In this document: piece by piece, positions 26,094-35,189 of the stretch | Numbering within the stretch: the stretch's first letter is position 1 | Layout of the letters: the number at the start of each line of letters is the position of its first letter | Source of the DNA: Saccharibacillus qingshengii | GTDB taxonomy: Bacteria; Bacillota; Bacilli; Paenibacillales; Paenibacillaceae | Length of the DNA stretch: 64,000 bases | Assembly: GCF_013185195.1 (NCBI RefSeq) | Contig: NZ_JAAZWC010000010.1 | Coordinates: forward strand, 62,001-126,000 | Reading direction: 5' to 3' | Notes under the pieces: generated by a model | Seen by the model: the letters and a program-made list of their open reading frames with translations, nothing else | The model's database searches: none | What the model was told of the DNA's origin: nothing | Made by a program: the position numbers and the translations under genes

Positions 26094-26717
26094 CTAAGAA
26101 CGCCGCTCCAATGCCAACTTCAAGCCGAACCCGACCAAGACGAATCCGGTAATGCCCTGCATGACCCGCTGCACGGCCGGCCGTTTCATCCAGGCGCCTA
26201 CCCGGTCAAGCAGGCAGACATACAGCACCATCCAGATTACTGTCATTACCGTGTAAGTCAGTCCCATCAGGAGAAAAGGAATCAGCGGATTTGCTCCCGT
26301 GACCAGAAACTGGGGCAGGAAGGTCAGGAAAAAGACGGCCACTTTCGGGTTCAGCATATTCGTAAATAGGCCTTGAAGCAGCGGCGAACGGCCTCTGGGA
26401 CGAAGATCTTCCTTTTCCGATACCGCGTTCTTCGCCTTGCGCAGCGCCCAGAGCGAAGTGACGCCGAGATAAATCAGATACAGCGCGCCCGCATATTTAA
26501 AAACGGAAAACAGCAGCGCCGACTTTACGATCAGCGCCGACAATCCGAGTACCGCAGCCAGCGTATGGACAGGCGTGCCGCCTGCGCTGCCGAGCACCGT
26601 CTGGATGCCGCCTTTTCGTCCGTATACGATCGTATTTTGCGTCGCCAGTCCCGTATCCGGGCCGGGCAGCAGGATCAGCAGCAACGACATCAGCATAAAC
26701 AGGGGAAATTGATTCAT
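26094..26717 (-). CDS. LysE-family amino acid exporter
   Basis: 207 residues, ATG after GGAGGGCAAC. Six hydrophobic helices. Family motif LLILLPGPDTGLATQNTIVYGRK at the N-terminus, then GSAGGTPVH, FKYAGALYLIYLGVTSL, and FTNMLNPKVAVFFLTFLPQF. RhtB/LysE proteins export amino acids or homoserine lactones; the substrate here is unknown. Confidence 0.92.
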   Translation of the reverse strand: MNQFPLFMLMSLLLILLPGPDTGLATQNTIVYGRKGGIQTVLGSAGGTPVHTLAAVLGLSALIVKSALLFSVFKYAGALYLIYLGVTSLWALRKAKNAVSEKEDLRPRGRSPLLQGLFTNMLNPKVAVFFLTFLPQFLVTGANPLIPFLLMGLTYTVMTVIWMVLYVCLLDRVGAWMKRPAVQRVMQGITGFVLVGFGLKLALERRS

Positions 26718-26831
26718 GTTGCCCTCCAGAAGAAGAAATTTCGTTCATTTTATCATGGAAAAAGAAATACCGAACAGTCCACACGGACAGAAAAACTTCC
26801 GCGCTCCACAGTCCACCCGCCAAATCAACAC

Positions 26832-26860
26832 AAAAAAAGAGCCGGATTCCGGCTCTTTTT
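26832..26860. terminator. Bidirectional terminator
   Basis: AAAAAAAGAGCCGG/CCGGCTCTTTTT hairpin. It is the only feature seen in the 280-nt gap between the LysE and BNR-lipoprotein genes. Confidence 0.8.
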
Positions 26861-26997
26861 GTATATGCGGTTGGATCACCCCTGCTGTGTGGAACAAGTC
26901 GAGCCGAAGTTAAAAAAGACTATTCCGCTCAACCGATGAACGCAGCTGGTGAACGCAATCTGCACTCTTAGAAACGTCGGCCGGCCTGTTGGACTTC

Positions 26998-27792
26998 TTA
27001 TTTGTCGCTGCGCTCGAAGGTCCAGGTCCGGCCATCGATCGTAATCGACCAGCTGCGGCCGGTTTGGTCGGCCAGACGCTTGGTTTTCCAGCTCAGTCCG
27101 CCCTGCTCGCCTTCTTCGCCGTGAAGCGGATCGGACCAGTTCGCTCCGCCGTCGGCCGTCACGTAGAACAGCAGCGGATTCGGCTCCTGCCCGGCTTCGG
27201 GATATCCGGTCTGTGCGATGAACAATCCCAGATCCGTCCCTTCGAACAGAATCGGCGTCTTCGGTTCGAACCAGGCTCTACTGAAGCTTGCGGGAACCTT
27301 AAGTTCGGTCTTGCTCCAGGTGGCTCCGCCGTCTCTCGTCTCATACAGGCGGGGATCGCCTTCGCGGGGACTGTCCACCGCGAGCCACGCCCGGTTCGTA
27401 TCGGCAAAACGTGCGCTTCCGATCAGTCCGGAAGGAAGCGAGCCCGCTTGCGAATCGTTGATCTGCTGCCAGACCGCTCCGCCGTTCTCCGTTCGGTACA
27501 GGGTGTTCTCTATCTCTGAATCTTTGTCGGCCTGCGCTTCTATTTTCCAGCCGATATGGCCGTCGTTTAAATAAAATTCCTGGTTTTCCGTTTGTTCGGT
27601 CAGGGTTCCGGCACCGGACTTCGCTTGTGCAGCGGATGTCTCGTAAGCGACGGAAGAAGTGGGTACGGTCAGGGGCGATGCTCCCGTATCGGACCATCCC
27701 TCCCGAACGGAACAGCCTGTAATCAAGCTGCCTGCAAGAATAAGCGAGGCCAGCCAACCGGCATTTATGGAAAGTCTGCGAAGTGTGTTCAT
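26998..27792 (-). CDS. Lipoprotein with BNR/Ycf48-like beta-propeller repeats
   Basis: 264 residues from ATG 27792 (GAGGAGG upstream). Signal peptide with lipobox LITGC (Cys about 27). The mature part contains several Asp-box type strands: NGGAVWQQI, DGGATWSKTEL, DGGANWSDPL, typical of Ycf48/photosynthesis-assembly-like or sialidase-like propellers. Ycf48-like proteins in non-photosynthetic bacteria are surface proteins of unknown role. Fewer repeats than a full propeller. Confidence 0.8.
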   Translation of the reverse strand: MNTLRRLSINAGWLASLILAGSLITGCSVREGWSDTGASPLTVPTSSVAYETSAAQAKSGAGTLTEQTENQEFYLNDGHIGWKIEAQADKDSEIENTLYRTENGGAVWQQINDSQAGSLPSGLIGSARFADTNRAWLAVDSPREGDPRLYETRDGGATWSKTELKVPASFSRAWFEPKTPILFEGTDLGLFIAQTGYPEAGQEPNPLLFYVTADGGANWSDPLHGEEGEQGGLSWKTKRLADQTGRSWSITIDGRTWTFERSDK

Positions 27793-27867
27793 GCTGTTCA
27801 GCCTCCTCATTCGCTGCAAGTATAGCAAACTTTGGAAGTTGGAAAGTGACAGCACGCCCCCGGGTTG

Positions 27868-29340
27868 TCATTTACCGGTTAAAATTCGGTAACCACTCTC
27901 TTCGCGCCCCAGGACCTCGTACGACCGGAATCCGAACGATACATTGATGGCAAAGCTCCATAAGATCCCGCATTCCGCCCGGCGAATCGTGTAGAGAACC
28001 CGATACGGAGTCTCGATATAATACAGCTTCAACCGCAGCGATCGACCATCTTCGCCGGCCGCTTCTACCGAGGTCACCACCTTTTGCCGATGCCGCGACA
28101 GGTCTTTGACGAATACGTCTTCCGCCTCGAGCGCACGGGAAAAGTCGAACGGCAGCGTACAGCTGCGTTCGTCTCCGTGATCCGTCGTCAGCTCGAAGCC
28201 GCTCTCCGTGAAGCGAAAAACGGCTGCACGCAGGCCCGCCGGATTGGGATCCAACCGGTAGACCGTCTCCGGCGAAAACGGAAGTTCGAGCGGCGGCGAG
28301 CCGGACAGCCCAGATTCGGCACCGGTCGTGGGCGCGATTAAGGGAATGCAACTTGTGGAGCCCGAAGAGTCTGTCTCCGATGATCGATGCCGCAGGTCCT
28401 TGTCCGCGCTGCCGCCCTTCTCGCCGGCCCAGTCGAAGATCAGGTCCAGCAGCACCTGCAGACCGCCCATACTCGAAAAGCCGCAGTTGGCCGCGACCAC
28501 CAGATCGTGCCGGGGCGACACCAGACACAGCTGCCCGAACGAACCGTCTCCCCGATACGCGCCGAATCGGCACCGATGAAATTGAAATCCGTATCCCTGC
28601 GCGGAATCGATCCGGTCCCGGCGGGCTCCCGCCCGATTGTCGCTCTGCTCCGAAGCCGCAAGCCCGACGTAGTCCTCGGAGACGATCCTCCGTCCGTCAT
28701 AGATACCGCCTTGCAGCAGCATTTGTCCGAACTTCGCTACATCCGTGGTCAACAGACTCAGCCCCATGCCTCCGGCAGTCACCCCAAGCGGGCAGGTCTC
28801 CCAGACGGGGCGCGCAATTCCCAGCGGTTCGAACAGCGTCGGCATCAGGAAATCGACCAGATTACAGCCGGCTGCCCGCTCGACGATCGCCGCGAGCATA
28901 TAGGTAGACGGCGTACTGTAGCGGTAACGGGTACCCGGCGCATGCTCGACAGGCTGCGCGAGAAAAGCCGCGGCCCAGTCTGTACAAGCCGTTACGGCCG
29001 GGTAGATGTCCCCGTCATGCCCCGCGGTCATCGACAGCAGATGACAGATCTGCATGGCGGCCAGATTCGAAGAGACTTCGGCAGGCCGCTTGTCCGGGAA
29101 ACAAGGCAGAACCGAATCGTCCAATGCCAGCAGACCGAGGTCGCAGGCGATCCCGACAGCGATCGAAGTAAAGCTTTTGCTGAGCGAGTACAGCAGCTGC
29201 GGTACGCCGGCCCGGTACGGCTCCCGGTAATGTTCCACTAGGGTCCGTCCCGCGCGCAGCACCACCAGACTGTTGACTTCAAGCTCCGAGCGCTCGATCC
29301 TCCCGAGCAGTTCGGCTCCGTTTCCGTTCACGAATGACAC
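27868..29340 (-). CDS. Serine hydrolase of the beta-lactamase/penicillin-binding class C type
   Basis: 490 residues from GTG 29340 after AAAGGAG. SxxK motif in YSLSKSF (Ser about 72), second motif RYSTPSTYM in the YxN position (Asn replaced), then conserved blocks LLSMTAGHDGD and ITAGGMGLSLL-type TTDVAKFG. The C-terminal 130 residues form an extra beta domain (lipocalin-like). No signal peptide. Esterase, D-amino-acid peptidase or similar; substrate unknown. The altered YxN motif weakens the case for true beta-lactamase activity. Confidence 0.88.
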   Translation of the reverse strand: MSFVNGNGAELLGRIERSELEVNSLVVLRAGRTLVEHYREPYRAGVPQLLYSLSKSFTSIAVGIACDLGLLALDDSVLPCFPDKRPAEVSSNLAAMQICHLLSMTAGHDGDIYPAVTACTDWAAAFLAQPVEHAPGTRYRYSTPSTYMLAAIVERAAGCNLVDFLMPTLFEPLGIARPVWETCPLGVTAGGMGLSLLTTDVAKFGQMLLQGGIYDGRRIVSEDYVGLAASEQSDNRAGARRDRIDSAQGYGFQFHRCRFGAYRGDGSFGQLCLVSPRHDLVVAANCGFSSMGGLQVLLDLIFDWAGEKGGSADKDLRHRSSETDSSGSTSCIPLIAPTTGAESGLSGSPPLELPFSPETVYRLDPNPAGLRAAVFRFTESGFELTTDHGDERSCTLPFDFSRALEAEDVFVKDLSRHRQKVVTSVEAAGEDGRSLRLKLYYIETPYRVLYTIRRAECGILWSFAINVSFGFRSYEVLGREESGYRILTGK

Positions 29341-29424
29341 GGTATTCTCTCCTTTGCCTTGGGCAACAGCCGATGGTTTGTAGGAATGTCCTCTCCTGTT
29401 TCCGATGAACCGGCCTTGCTTTTT

Positions 29425-30084
29425 TCACATGACCATAAAGTTTCCGTACCGGTTCAAATAAAGTTCTCTTTCTTTGTAATCCGGGAGCACGCTGCCGAGC
29501 TTGCGCCAGAACGAGCGGTCGTGGTTCATATGGTGGATGTGGCACAATTCGTGGACAATGACATAATCGATCGCGTAGGTCGGAGCCATCGCCAGGAGAT
29601 AGTTGAAATTCAGTCTTTTTCTCGAATCGCAGCTGCCCCATTTGCTCACGGATTCGATGATTTCGATCGATTTCGGTTCGGCTTTGAGCTGCTTGGCATA
29701 CGGGCCGATCCGTTCGTTGACGATTTTTTTGCAGCTTGCAAAATAGAATTTCTTGAGGTCCGCACGCAGCTGCTCCTCCGTCCGTCCTTCTGTCGGAATC
29801 AGTTCGTCCAGTCGGCAGCGGCGTCCCAGATGCAAAAACTCGCCTTCGCCGCCTTCGCGGTATTCTTTGGGTTTGGGCGCTTCGCGCGCTTTCTCCTGCT
29901 TGGCTAGGGTTTGCAGAATCCAGTCCCCCTGAAGGGCAACCGCCGCTTGAATCTGTTCTTCCGGCATGCCGTTCGGCGCTTTGACCGTCACCAGTCCGTT
30001 GGGGTCGAGCTGAACGTAGATTTTCTTGCGTTTGGCGTATTCGACGTGGAATTCGATGATCTGATCGTTATGTTGAATGTTCAT
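29425..30084 (-). CDS. YgjP-like zinc metallopeptidase (DUF45)
   Basis: 219 residues from ATG 30084. Zinc motif HELCHIHHMNH with the downstream SFW, and SKWGSCDSRKRLNFN, are hallmarks of the YgjP/WLM-related family. The substrate is unknown. A perfect TATAAT (30096-30091) ends 6 nt before the ATG and no ribosome binding site is visible, which fits a leaderless mRNA. Confidence 0.88.
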   Translation of the reverse strand: MNIQHNDQIIEFHVEYAKRKKIYVQLDPNGLVTVKAPNGMPEEQIQAAVALQGDWILQTLAKQEKAREAPKPKEYREGGEGEFLHLGRRCRLDELIPTEGRTEEQLRADLKKFYFASCKKIVNERIGPYAKQLKAEPKSIEIIESVSKWGSCDSRKRLNFNYLLAMAPTYAIDYVIVHELCHIHHMNHDRSFWRKLGSVLPDYKERELYLNRYGNFMVM

Positions 30085-30099
30085 ACCATCATTATAACG

Positions 30100-30131
30100 C
30101 AAAAAAGGAAGCCCCGGACGGGGATTCCTTC
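30100..30131 (-). terminator. Terminator behind the SLH remnant
   Basis: GGAATCCCC/GGGGCTTCC stem and six T on the minus strand. It lies directly after the SLH fragment and was presumably its terminator. Confidence 0.75.
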
Positions 30132-30146
30132 TGCGAAACGGCCGGA

Positions 30147-30227
30147 CTACTGCATCATGGCCAGGATCATGCTGACCGCTTCGGCGCGCGATGCTTCCTT
30201 GTTCGGAGCGAAGCGTCCTCCGCCTAC
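30147..30227 (-). pseudogene. C-terminal remnant of an S-layer homology (SLH) domain protein
   Basis: About 26 codons ending in TAG read GRFAPNKEASRAEAVSMIL, matching the end of an SLH domain (F-x-P-x-x-x-x-T/S-R-A-E). Upstream of it the frame is closed by TGA and no further SLH sequence is seen, so a larger surface-protein gene has been deleted, leaving its tail and terminator. Confidence 0.65.
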
Positions 30228-30300
30228 GGGTCAACCGGAAGTTTGGCCATAGTATCGGCATTTACCGATATTTAAGACCCGCAAAAAAGAAAACTTATCC

Positions 30301-30325
30301 GTTAGAGATCTCGCCAACCGGGTAA
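30301..30325 (+). promoter_or_regulatory. Possible sigma-B promoter of YtxH-like gene
   Basis: GTTAGA, 13-nt spacer, GGGTAA, compared with the sigma-B consensus GTTTAA and GGGTAT. YtxH of Bacillus subtilis is also under sigma-B control. Confidence 0.4.
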
Positions 30326-30363
30326 TAACAGGCAGAGACTTTAATCGAAGGGAGATTACTATT

Positions 30364-30717
30364 ATGGATAAATCGTTTGTAACCACAGCCGCCATCGGCG
30401 CCGCAGCAGGTGCCCTGATCGGAGCCGGAGCCGCCGTTATCGTCGCTACCCAAAAAGGCGAGCAAATTCGCAATACGGTGCTTGACGCGGCCGAAGCGCT
30501 GCGCGAAGCGGGACCGCAGATCAACGAAAAAGGTCATGCCTTGGCCGAGAAGAGCCAGGAAGTGACCGGGGTCGTCAAGGAAACGCTGGGCGCCGTGAAA
30601 GAACTCAAGGAAGATACGGTCTCCGCCGCGCGCGACGTCAAGTCGAACGTACAGGATTCCATCCGCACTTCCGGTACCGGCGGCAAGCCGACGGACGGCA
30701 GCGCAGGCAGCATCTAA
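30364..30717 (+). CDS. YtxH-like general stress protein
   Basis: 117 residues, ATG after AAGGGAG. An N-terminal Gly/Ala-rich hydrophobic segment (about 7-29, AAIGAAAGALIGAGAAVIVA) with GxxxG spacing is followed by an amphipathic helix rich in Glu, Lys and Val (ESQ/VKETL repeats) and a flexible Gly/Ser tail. This is the YtxH/gas-vesicle-like pattern of membrane-attached stress proteins. Function not known. Monocistronic. Confidence 0.83.
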   Translation: MDKSFVTTAAIGAAAGALIGAGAAVIVATQKGEQIRNTVLDAAEALREAGPQINEKGHALAEKSQEVTGVVKETLGAVKELKEDTVSAARDVKSNVQDSIRTSGTGGKPTDGSAGSI

Positions 30718-30744
30718 TACCTGCTTTCTTCAATCTTTGGATCC

Positions 30745-30782
30745 AAGCGCTTGGCCTCTTCAGGAGGCCAAGCGCTTTTTTC
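30745..30782 (+). terminator. Terminator of YtxH-like gene
   Basis: Long perfect stem AAGCGCTTGGCCT/AGGCCAAGCGCTT followed by T5. Confidence 0.9.
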
Positions 30783-30870
30783 TTTTCTGACAACTTGGTG
30801 AAACCCCTGGCCTTTCAAGCTCCGGACCTTTACCCTAGAGGTAGGGCTTTTTATAAAAAGGAGGGATCGC

Positions 30871-31419
30871 ATGAGAGTACGCAGGAGCGTCGAGCTTACA
30901 CTTGTCGTGGCCATAGCCGCCCTGCTGGTCGCCTATTTTTTCTTTTTCAATCTGTCTTCGAATTTGCGCACCTACGGTTTCCAGGCCGAAGATGCGATCG
31001 TGGACGAAGGGTATTCCACCGACGCCGAGCATCCGACCAAGCTGATGCTGCTGGCCAACGAAGAACGGATGGGCATTGTTGTGCTCGACGGCAAAGGGTT
31101 GGGCGTGTGGGAACACGACCCGATCGTCTCTATTCTTGAAAACCCGCAGGACGGCGAGTTTGCGTCCGTCTATCTGCCGATTCTGAAGGATTGGGGCGAA
31201 CAAAGCTATACGGAGAAGCATGTCTTCGCGAGCGCCTACGTTGAGATCGACGAGCGGCCGTTTGTACCGAACGGACCGGACTTTTATGTCCATGCGGATT
31301 ACTTTGACGTCAACGGCCGTACGCTGGTCTACGCGCACGCTATGTCGGACGAAGAAATGTTCGATGAAGCAAAAGTCACAACCTATCTGCGCGAGCAGTT
31401 GGGCTTGTCGGAAGGCTGA
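30871..31419 (+). CDS. Hypothetical single-pass membrane protein
   Basis: 182 residues, ATG after AAAGGAGGG. Basic N-terminus, one transmembrane segment at about 8-28 (LTLVVAIAALLVAYFFFF), then an acidic extracellular alpha/beta domain with no cysteine. No family recognised. Monocistronic, flanked by terminators. Confidence 0.72.
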   Translation: MRVRRSVELTLVVAIAALLVAYFFFFNLSSNLRTYGFQAEDAIVDEGYSTDAEHPTKLMLLANEERMGIVVLDGKGLGVWEHDPIVSILENPQDGEFASVYLPILKDWGEQSYTEKHVFASAYVEIDERPFVPNGPDFYVHADYFDVNGRTLVYAHAMSDEEMFDEAKVTTYLREQLGLSEG

Positions 31420-31450
31420 GAATCGGCCATTTCCCGCCTCGCCGCAAAGC

Positions 31451-31496
31451 AAAAAAGGCAAGGAACCCGATCGAGATCGGCTTCCTTGCCTTTTTT
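31451..31496. terminator. Bidirectional terminator
   Basis: AAAAAAGGCAAGGAA/TTCCTTGCCTTTTTT with an inner CCGATC/GATCGG stem, between convergent genes. Confidence 0.9.
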
Positions 31497-31508
31497 CAAT
31501 ATCCGCAG

Positions 31509-32258
31509 TCAGTCCTGCAAAGTCAGAATCCGCGGACCGTCCTTGGTGATCGCAAGCGTGTGCTCGTACTGCGCCGAATTGCGGCCGTCCGCGGTGCGTG
31601 CCGTCCAGCCGTTGGAATCCCGCGACGTCTGCCAGACGCCGGCGTTGACCATCGGCTCGATGGTGATGACCATGCCTTCTTTGAGGCGCTGGCCTTTGCC
31701 CGGCTCGCCGTAATGCAGCACCTGCGGTTTCTCGTGGATGGTCGGCCCGATACCGTGCCCGGTGAACTCGCGCACGACGGAGAAGCCTTCGCCTTCCACG
31801 TAGCTCTGGATCGCATAGCCGATATCGCCCAGGCGATTGCCCGCGACCGCCGCTTCGACGCCCAATTCCAGCGCGCGCAGCGTTACTTCCATCAAGCGCT
31901 TGTCTTCCTGCGATACCTCGCCGACCGCGTACGTCCAGGCCGAATCGGCCAGGCCTCCGTTCAGGTTGACGACCATGTCGATCGTGACGATATCGCCGTT
32001 CTTGAGCGGCTGGCGGCGCGGGAAGCCGTGGCAGACTTCGTCGTTGATCGACGCGCATGTCGCATATTCGTAACCGTTATAGCCTTTTTGCTCCGGCGTT
32101 GCGCCGTGCTGCTTGAGGAACTTCTCCACAAACCGGTCGATCTCCATCGTCGTGACGCCCGGTTTGATCATTTTGGCGATTTCTTTGTGACAGGCCGCAA
32201 GCAGGTCTCCTGCCGCATCCATCATCCCGATTTCGCGTTCGCTTTTGAGTGTAATCAT
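31509..32258 (-). CDS. map: Type I methionine aminopeptidase
   Basis: 249 residues. Metal ligands and signatures of MetAP type I: VCHGFP, the LADSAWTYAVG aspartate pair region, GHGIGPTIHEKP (His), ITIEPM (Glu) and the final YEHTLAIT (Glu). Removes initiator methionine from nascent proteins. It lacks the N-terminal zinc finger and SEC-C domain. ATG 32258 has AAGGA about 15 nt upstream, a little far. Confidence 0.95.
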   Translation of the reverse strand: MITLKSEREIGMMDAAGDLLAACHKEIAKMIKPGVTTMEIDRFVEKFLKQHGATPEQKGYNGYEYATCASINDEVCHGFPRRQPLKNGDIVTIDMVVNLNGGLADSAWTYAVGEVSQEDKRLMEVTLRALELGVEAAVAGNRLGDIGYAIQSYVEGEGFSVVREFTGHGIGPTIHEKPQVLHYGEPGKGQRLKEGMVITIEPMVNAGVWQTSRDSNGWTARTADGRNSAQYEHTLAITKDGPRILTLQD

Positions 32259-32377
32259 GATTTATCGCTCGATTCCTTATGGATTGGGTAGAATGTTTCT
32301 TTAATTAAGGATAACTCCGTTTGAAAAAGGACGCAACAAAGGCCCTATTCCTACTTACCTCCTCTTTCCTCGTAAAC

Positions 32378-34510
32378 TTACAGCAGATGCATCGCCGCTT
32401 CCGCCTCGTCCCACGGCACCGAATAGCCCGCCCCTTTGGCGCAGAAGATCGACGACGATGTATACAGCGGATCGGCGTTCTTGTCGTAGCCGCGCCGTTC
32501 GATGACCTCGCCCGCGTTGTGGCAGGGACGATAGCCGCCGTAGGTCAGACTGAGCATGCCTTTGCCCCGGGTATAGGATGCCAGTTCGACCGCGTAATTC
32601 ATGAACGAGGCGGCCGGCACGGTTCCGGTCAGCAGCAGATGCGTCTCGCTCAGCTCCGGCGGATCGAAGATCCCGTGCGCCTGCTGGACGTCGTGCATGA
32701 GGCGACCGAGATGCTCGGCTTCCGCGCGGATGCGGAAGCGGTAGCACGGCTCCAGCAGGATATTGTCCGCCTGCTCCAGCCCCTGCCGCAGCGCGCGCAG
32801 CGTCGCTTCGCGAAAATCGCCGCCGTGCGTATGCTTGTTGTGCGCCCGGCCGGTGAGCAGCGTGACCTTCACGTCGGTCAGCGGAGAGCCGGTCAGCAGC
32901 CCGTGATGCTCGCGCTCCGTGACGTGCTGCCCAACCAGATTGCGGTAGCCGACAGGCAGGTCGTCCGCGTGGCACGCATCTTCGAATACGACGCCGCTGC
33001 CCCGCTCGCCGGGTTCGATCTCCAGATGCACCTCGGCGTAATGCCTCAGCGGCTCGAAATGCCCGTATCCCGTCATCGGCGCCGCGATCGTCTCGCGGTA
33101 CAGGATCTCCGGCGCGCCGAACGTCACGTTCAGGCCGAACCTCTCCCGCAGAACGGCGCTCAGCACTTCAAGCTGGATAGCGCCCATGACGCGGATCTGG
33201 AGCTGCTGCAGTTCTTCTTCCCAGAGGACGCCGAGCGCGGGATCTTCCGCTTCCAGCATCCGGAAGATGCGCAGCACGTCCTTGACCGGAAGCTCGCGCG
33301 GAAAAGCAACGCTTGCCGTCAGCGTCGGCGTCATCTCGAACGGCACGACTTCATCCAACGCATCTCCGATTCCCTCGCCCGCCTGCGCCTCCGTCAGCCC
33401 GGTCACGGCGAACAGCTCGCCCGCGTACGCGCGGTCCACCTGGGTATACCGGTCGCCGCTGTAGATCCGGATGCCGGTGATTTTCTCCTCGCGCATGCTC
33501 TTCGGCTCCGCATCCCCGTTTCGATCGACATACTCGGCAAATTCCCGCACGCCAATCGATCCCTGCAGAGCTTTGATATACGTGAGCCGGGTTCCGTTCT
33601 CGTCGTGCCCGATCTTGTAGACGCGGCCAGCAAACGGTTTGCGGGTATCTTCGTCTTCATTCGCCGCGGCGTAAGGCGTGACGGTGAGCCGGTCGAACTT
33701 GCGCAGAAAATCGGCCACGCCGATATCCAGCAGCGCCGAGCCATGCAGACACGGATACACGCGGCCTTCCCGGATCAGCCGGATCAGCGCTTCGGTCCAC
33801 TCGTGCTCCGTCAGCCGGTCGTCCAGATATCCTTCCAGCAGCGGCTCGTCCCGTTCGGCCAGAAAGGTTTTGAGAGCGTCGGAGAGCGTGACGGGCGGCA
33901 GCGGGCGAGCTGCGGACGAAGAAAGGTCGAGCCCGGACCGCCCTTCTTCCGCAGCTTCCGCTTCGGAGCTCCCCGTGTTCCGTTCTCCGGCCTCGCTGTC
34001 CGCGATTTCCGCCGCCGGATCCGTCAGATCGACCACGTCCGGCGTCAGCAGGCTGCGGATTTCTTCCGTCACCCGCTGCACGTCCGCGCCTGCCCGATCC
34101 GTTTTATTGATAAAAAAGAACGTCGGAACCCCGTAACGCCGCAGCAGCTGCCATACCGTCTCCGTATGTCCCTGCACGCCTTCCACCGCGCTCAGCAGCA
34201 GTACCGCGTAATCCATTGTGCGCAGCGCGCGTTCCATCTCGGCCGAGAAATCGGCGTGCCCCGGCGTGTCGAGCAGATAATAGGTCGAGCCGTTGTACGG
34301 CATGACCGCCTGACCCGCAAACACCGTGATGCCGCGTGCCCGTTCGATATCGTGACTGTCCATAAAAGCATCCTGGTGGTCCACCCGTCCCCGGGTGCGG
34401 ATACTCTTCGTATGATAAAGCAGCTGCTCGGCGAACGTCGTTTTGCCCGCGTCCACGTGAGCCAGCATGCCGATCGTTTTGTTCATGGATACAGAAGATC
34501 TGCCGCTCAA
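32378..34510 (-). CDS. TetM/EF-G-like translational GTPase (ribosomal protection family)
   Basis: 710 residues from TTG 34510, with AGGAGGGG upstream and overlapping the cupin stop as TTGA; ATG 34486 is the alternative. G domain: AHVDAGKTT (P-loop), ARGITV, DTPGHADF, NKTDRAG. The rest follows the EF-G domain plan (II: FAGRVYKIGHD; IV/V: GHFEPLRHY, MHDVQQAHG). Length and order match TetM/OtrA rather than EF-G. A roughly 40-residue acidic, Ser-rich insert lies at about 165-205 in the G domain. Translationally coupled to a cupin gene, unlike known tet genes, so tetracycline resistance is only one possibility. Confidence 0.85.
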   Translation of the reverse strand: MSGRSSVSMNKTIGMLAHVDAGKTTFAEQLLYHTKSIRTRGRVDHQDAFMDSHDIERARGITVFAGQAVMPYNGSTYYLLDTPGHADFSAEMERALRTMDYAVLLLSAVEGVQGHTETVWQLLRRYGVPTFFFINKTDRAGADVQRVTEEIRSLLTPDVVDLTDPAAEIADSEAGERNTGSSEAEAAEEGRSGLDLSSSAARPLPPVTLSDALKTFLAERDEPLLEGYLDDRLTEHEWTEALIRLIREGRVYPCLHGSALLDIGVADFLRKFDRLTVTPYAAANEDEDTRKPFAGRVYKIGHDENGTRLTYIKALQGSIGVREFAEYVDRNGDAEPKSMREEKITGIRIYSGDRYTQVDRAYAGELFAVTGLTEAQAGEGIGDALDEVVPFEMTPTLTASVAFPRELPVKDVLRIFRMLEAEDPALGVLWEEELQQLQIRVMGAIQLEVLSAVLRERFGLNVTFGAPEILYRETIAAPMTGYGHFEPLRHYAEVHLEIEPGERGSGVVFEDACHADDLPVGYRNLVGQHVTEREHHGLLTGSPLTDVKVTLLTGRAHNKHTHGGDFREATLRALRQGLEQADNILLEPCYRFRIRAEAEHLGRLMHDVQQAHGIFDPPELSETHLLLTGTVPAASFMNYAVELASYTRGKGMLSLTYGGYRPCHNAGEVIERRGYDKNADPLYTSSSIFCAKGAGYSVPWDEAEAAMHLL

Positions 34511-34890
34511 CGCAGCCCCTCCTGCTCTTCGATCGAACGCGTCAGCGGCGATTCCGTATCACCGGTATGCTTGGTCGTTACGGTCTCGATCAACACCAAC
34601 CCACATTCTTGTTCGGCAATCGGGTTATGCATCACTCCGCGCGGCACCACGTAAAATTCGCCGGGACCGAGCTTGATGTCGTCGCGGTCTTCCATTTGAA
34701 TAAGCAGCTGTCCGTACACGATCAGAAACATCTCGTCTTCGTCATCGTGTTTGTGCCAGACGAGCTCGCCTTGCACTTTCGCCACTTTGATATACTGGTT
34801 GTTCACTTTTCCAATTACCCGGGGCGACCAATGTTCCTTGAGTTTGTCCAGTTCTTCCCGAATAGTAACAGGGCCCAATAGATTCATCAT
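34507..34890 (-). CDS. Small cupin-domain protein
   Basis: 127 residues from ATG 34890, 9 nt after AAAGGGAA; GTG 34899 is too close to that site. One cupin barrel with metal motifs HKHDDEDEMF and PRGVMHNP. Function cannot be assigned. It is the first gene of a coupled pair with the TetM-like GTPase. Confidence 0.85.
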   Translation of the reverse strand: MMNLLGPVTIREELDKLKEHWSPRVIGKVNNQYIKVAKVQGELVWHKHDDEDEMFLIVYGQLLIQMEDRDDIKLGPGEFYVVPRGVMHNPIAEQECGLVLIETVTTKHTGDTESPLTRSIEEQEGLR

Positions 34891-35189
34891 ATTCCGCACT
34901 TCCCTTTACGATGTAATTTGGCTCTCTCGGCCATTTTTATTGATTATACCGAAAAAGGCAGACCCCCGCAGCATACACCAAAAAAGCGGAAATTCCATGA
35001 ATCGGAGCTTCCCGCCGCACCCCGTTCATCGAAGCGTACAAAGCAAACAACGGCATTCGGAAATTTCCCACACCGCCGATGCGAACCTTCGCTCTTTTTT
35101 GAATCCTCGACAGGATGCTGTCCATGTTGAACGTCTACACTGGGGTTGTACACGATACCCAATTACAACGGATTCCCAAGGAGGACTTT

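Noticed and set aside
32378-34510. Elongation factor G
   Set aside because: Length, start of the G domain and C-terminal blocks follow the TetM/OtrA family, and the gene is not in the str operon.
32321-34654. 777-residue open frame on the plus strand
   Set aside because: Antisense of the TetM-like GTPase, which has all G motifs.
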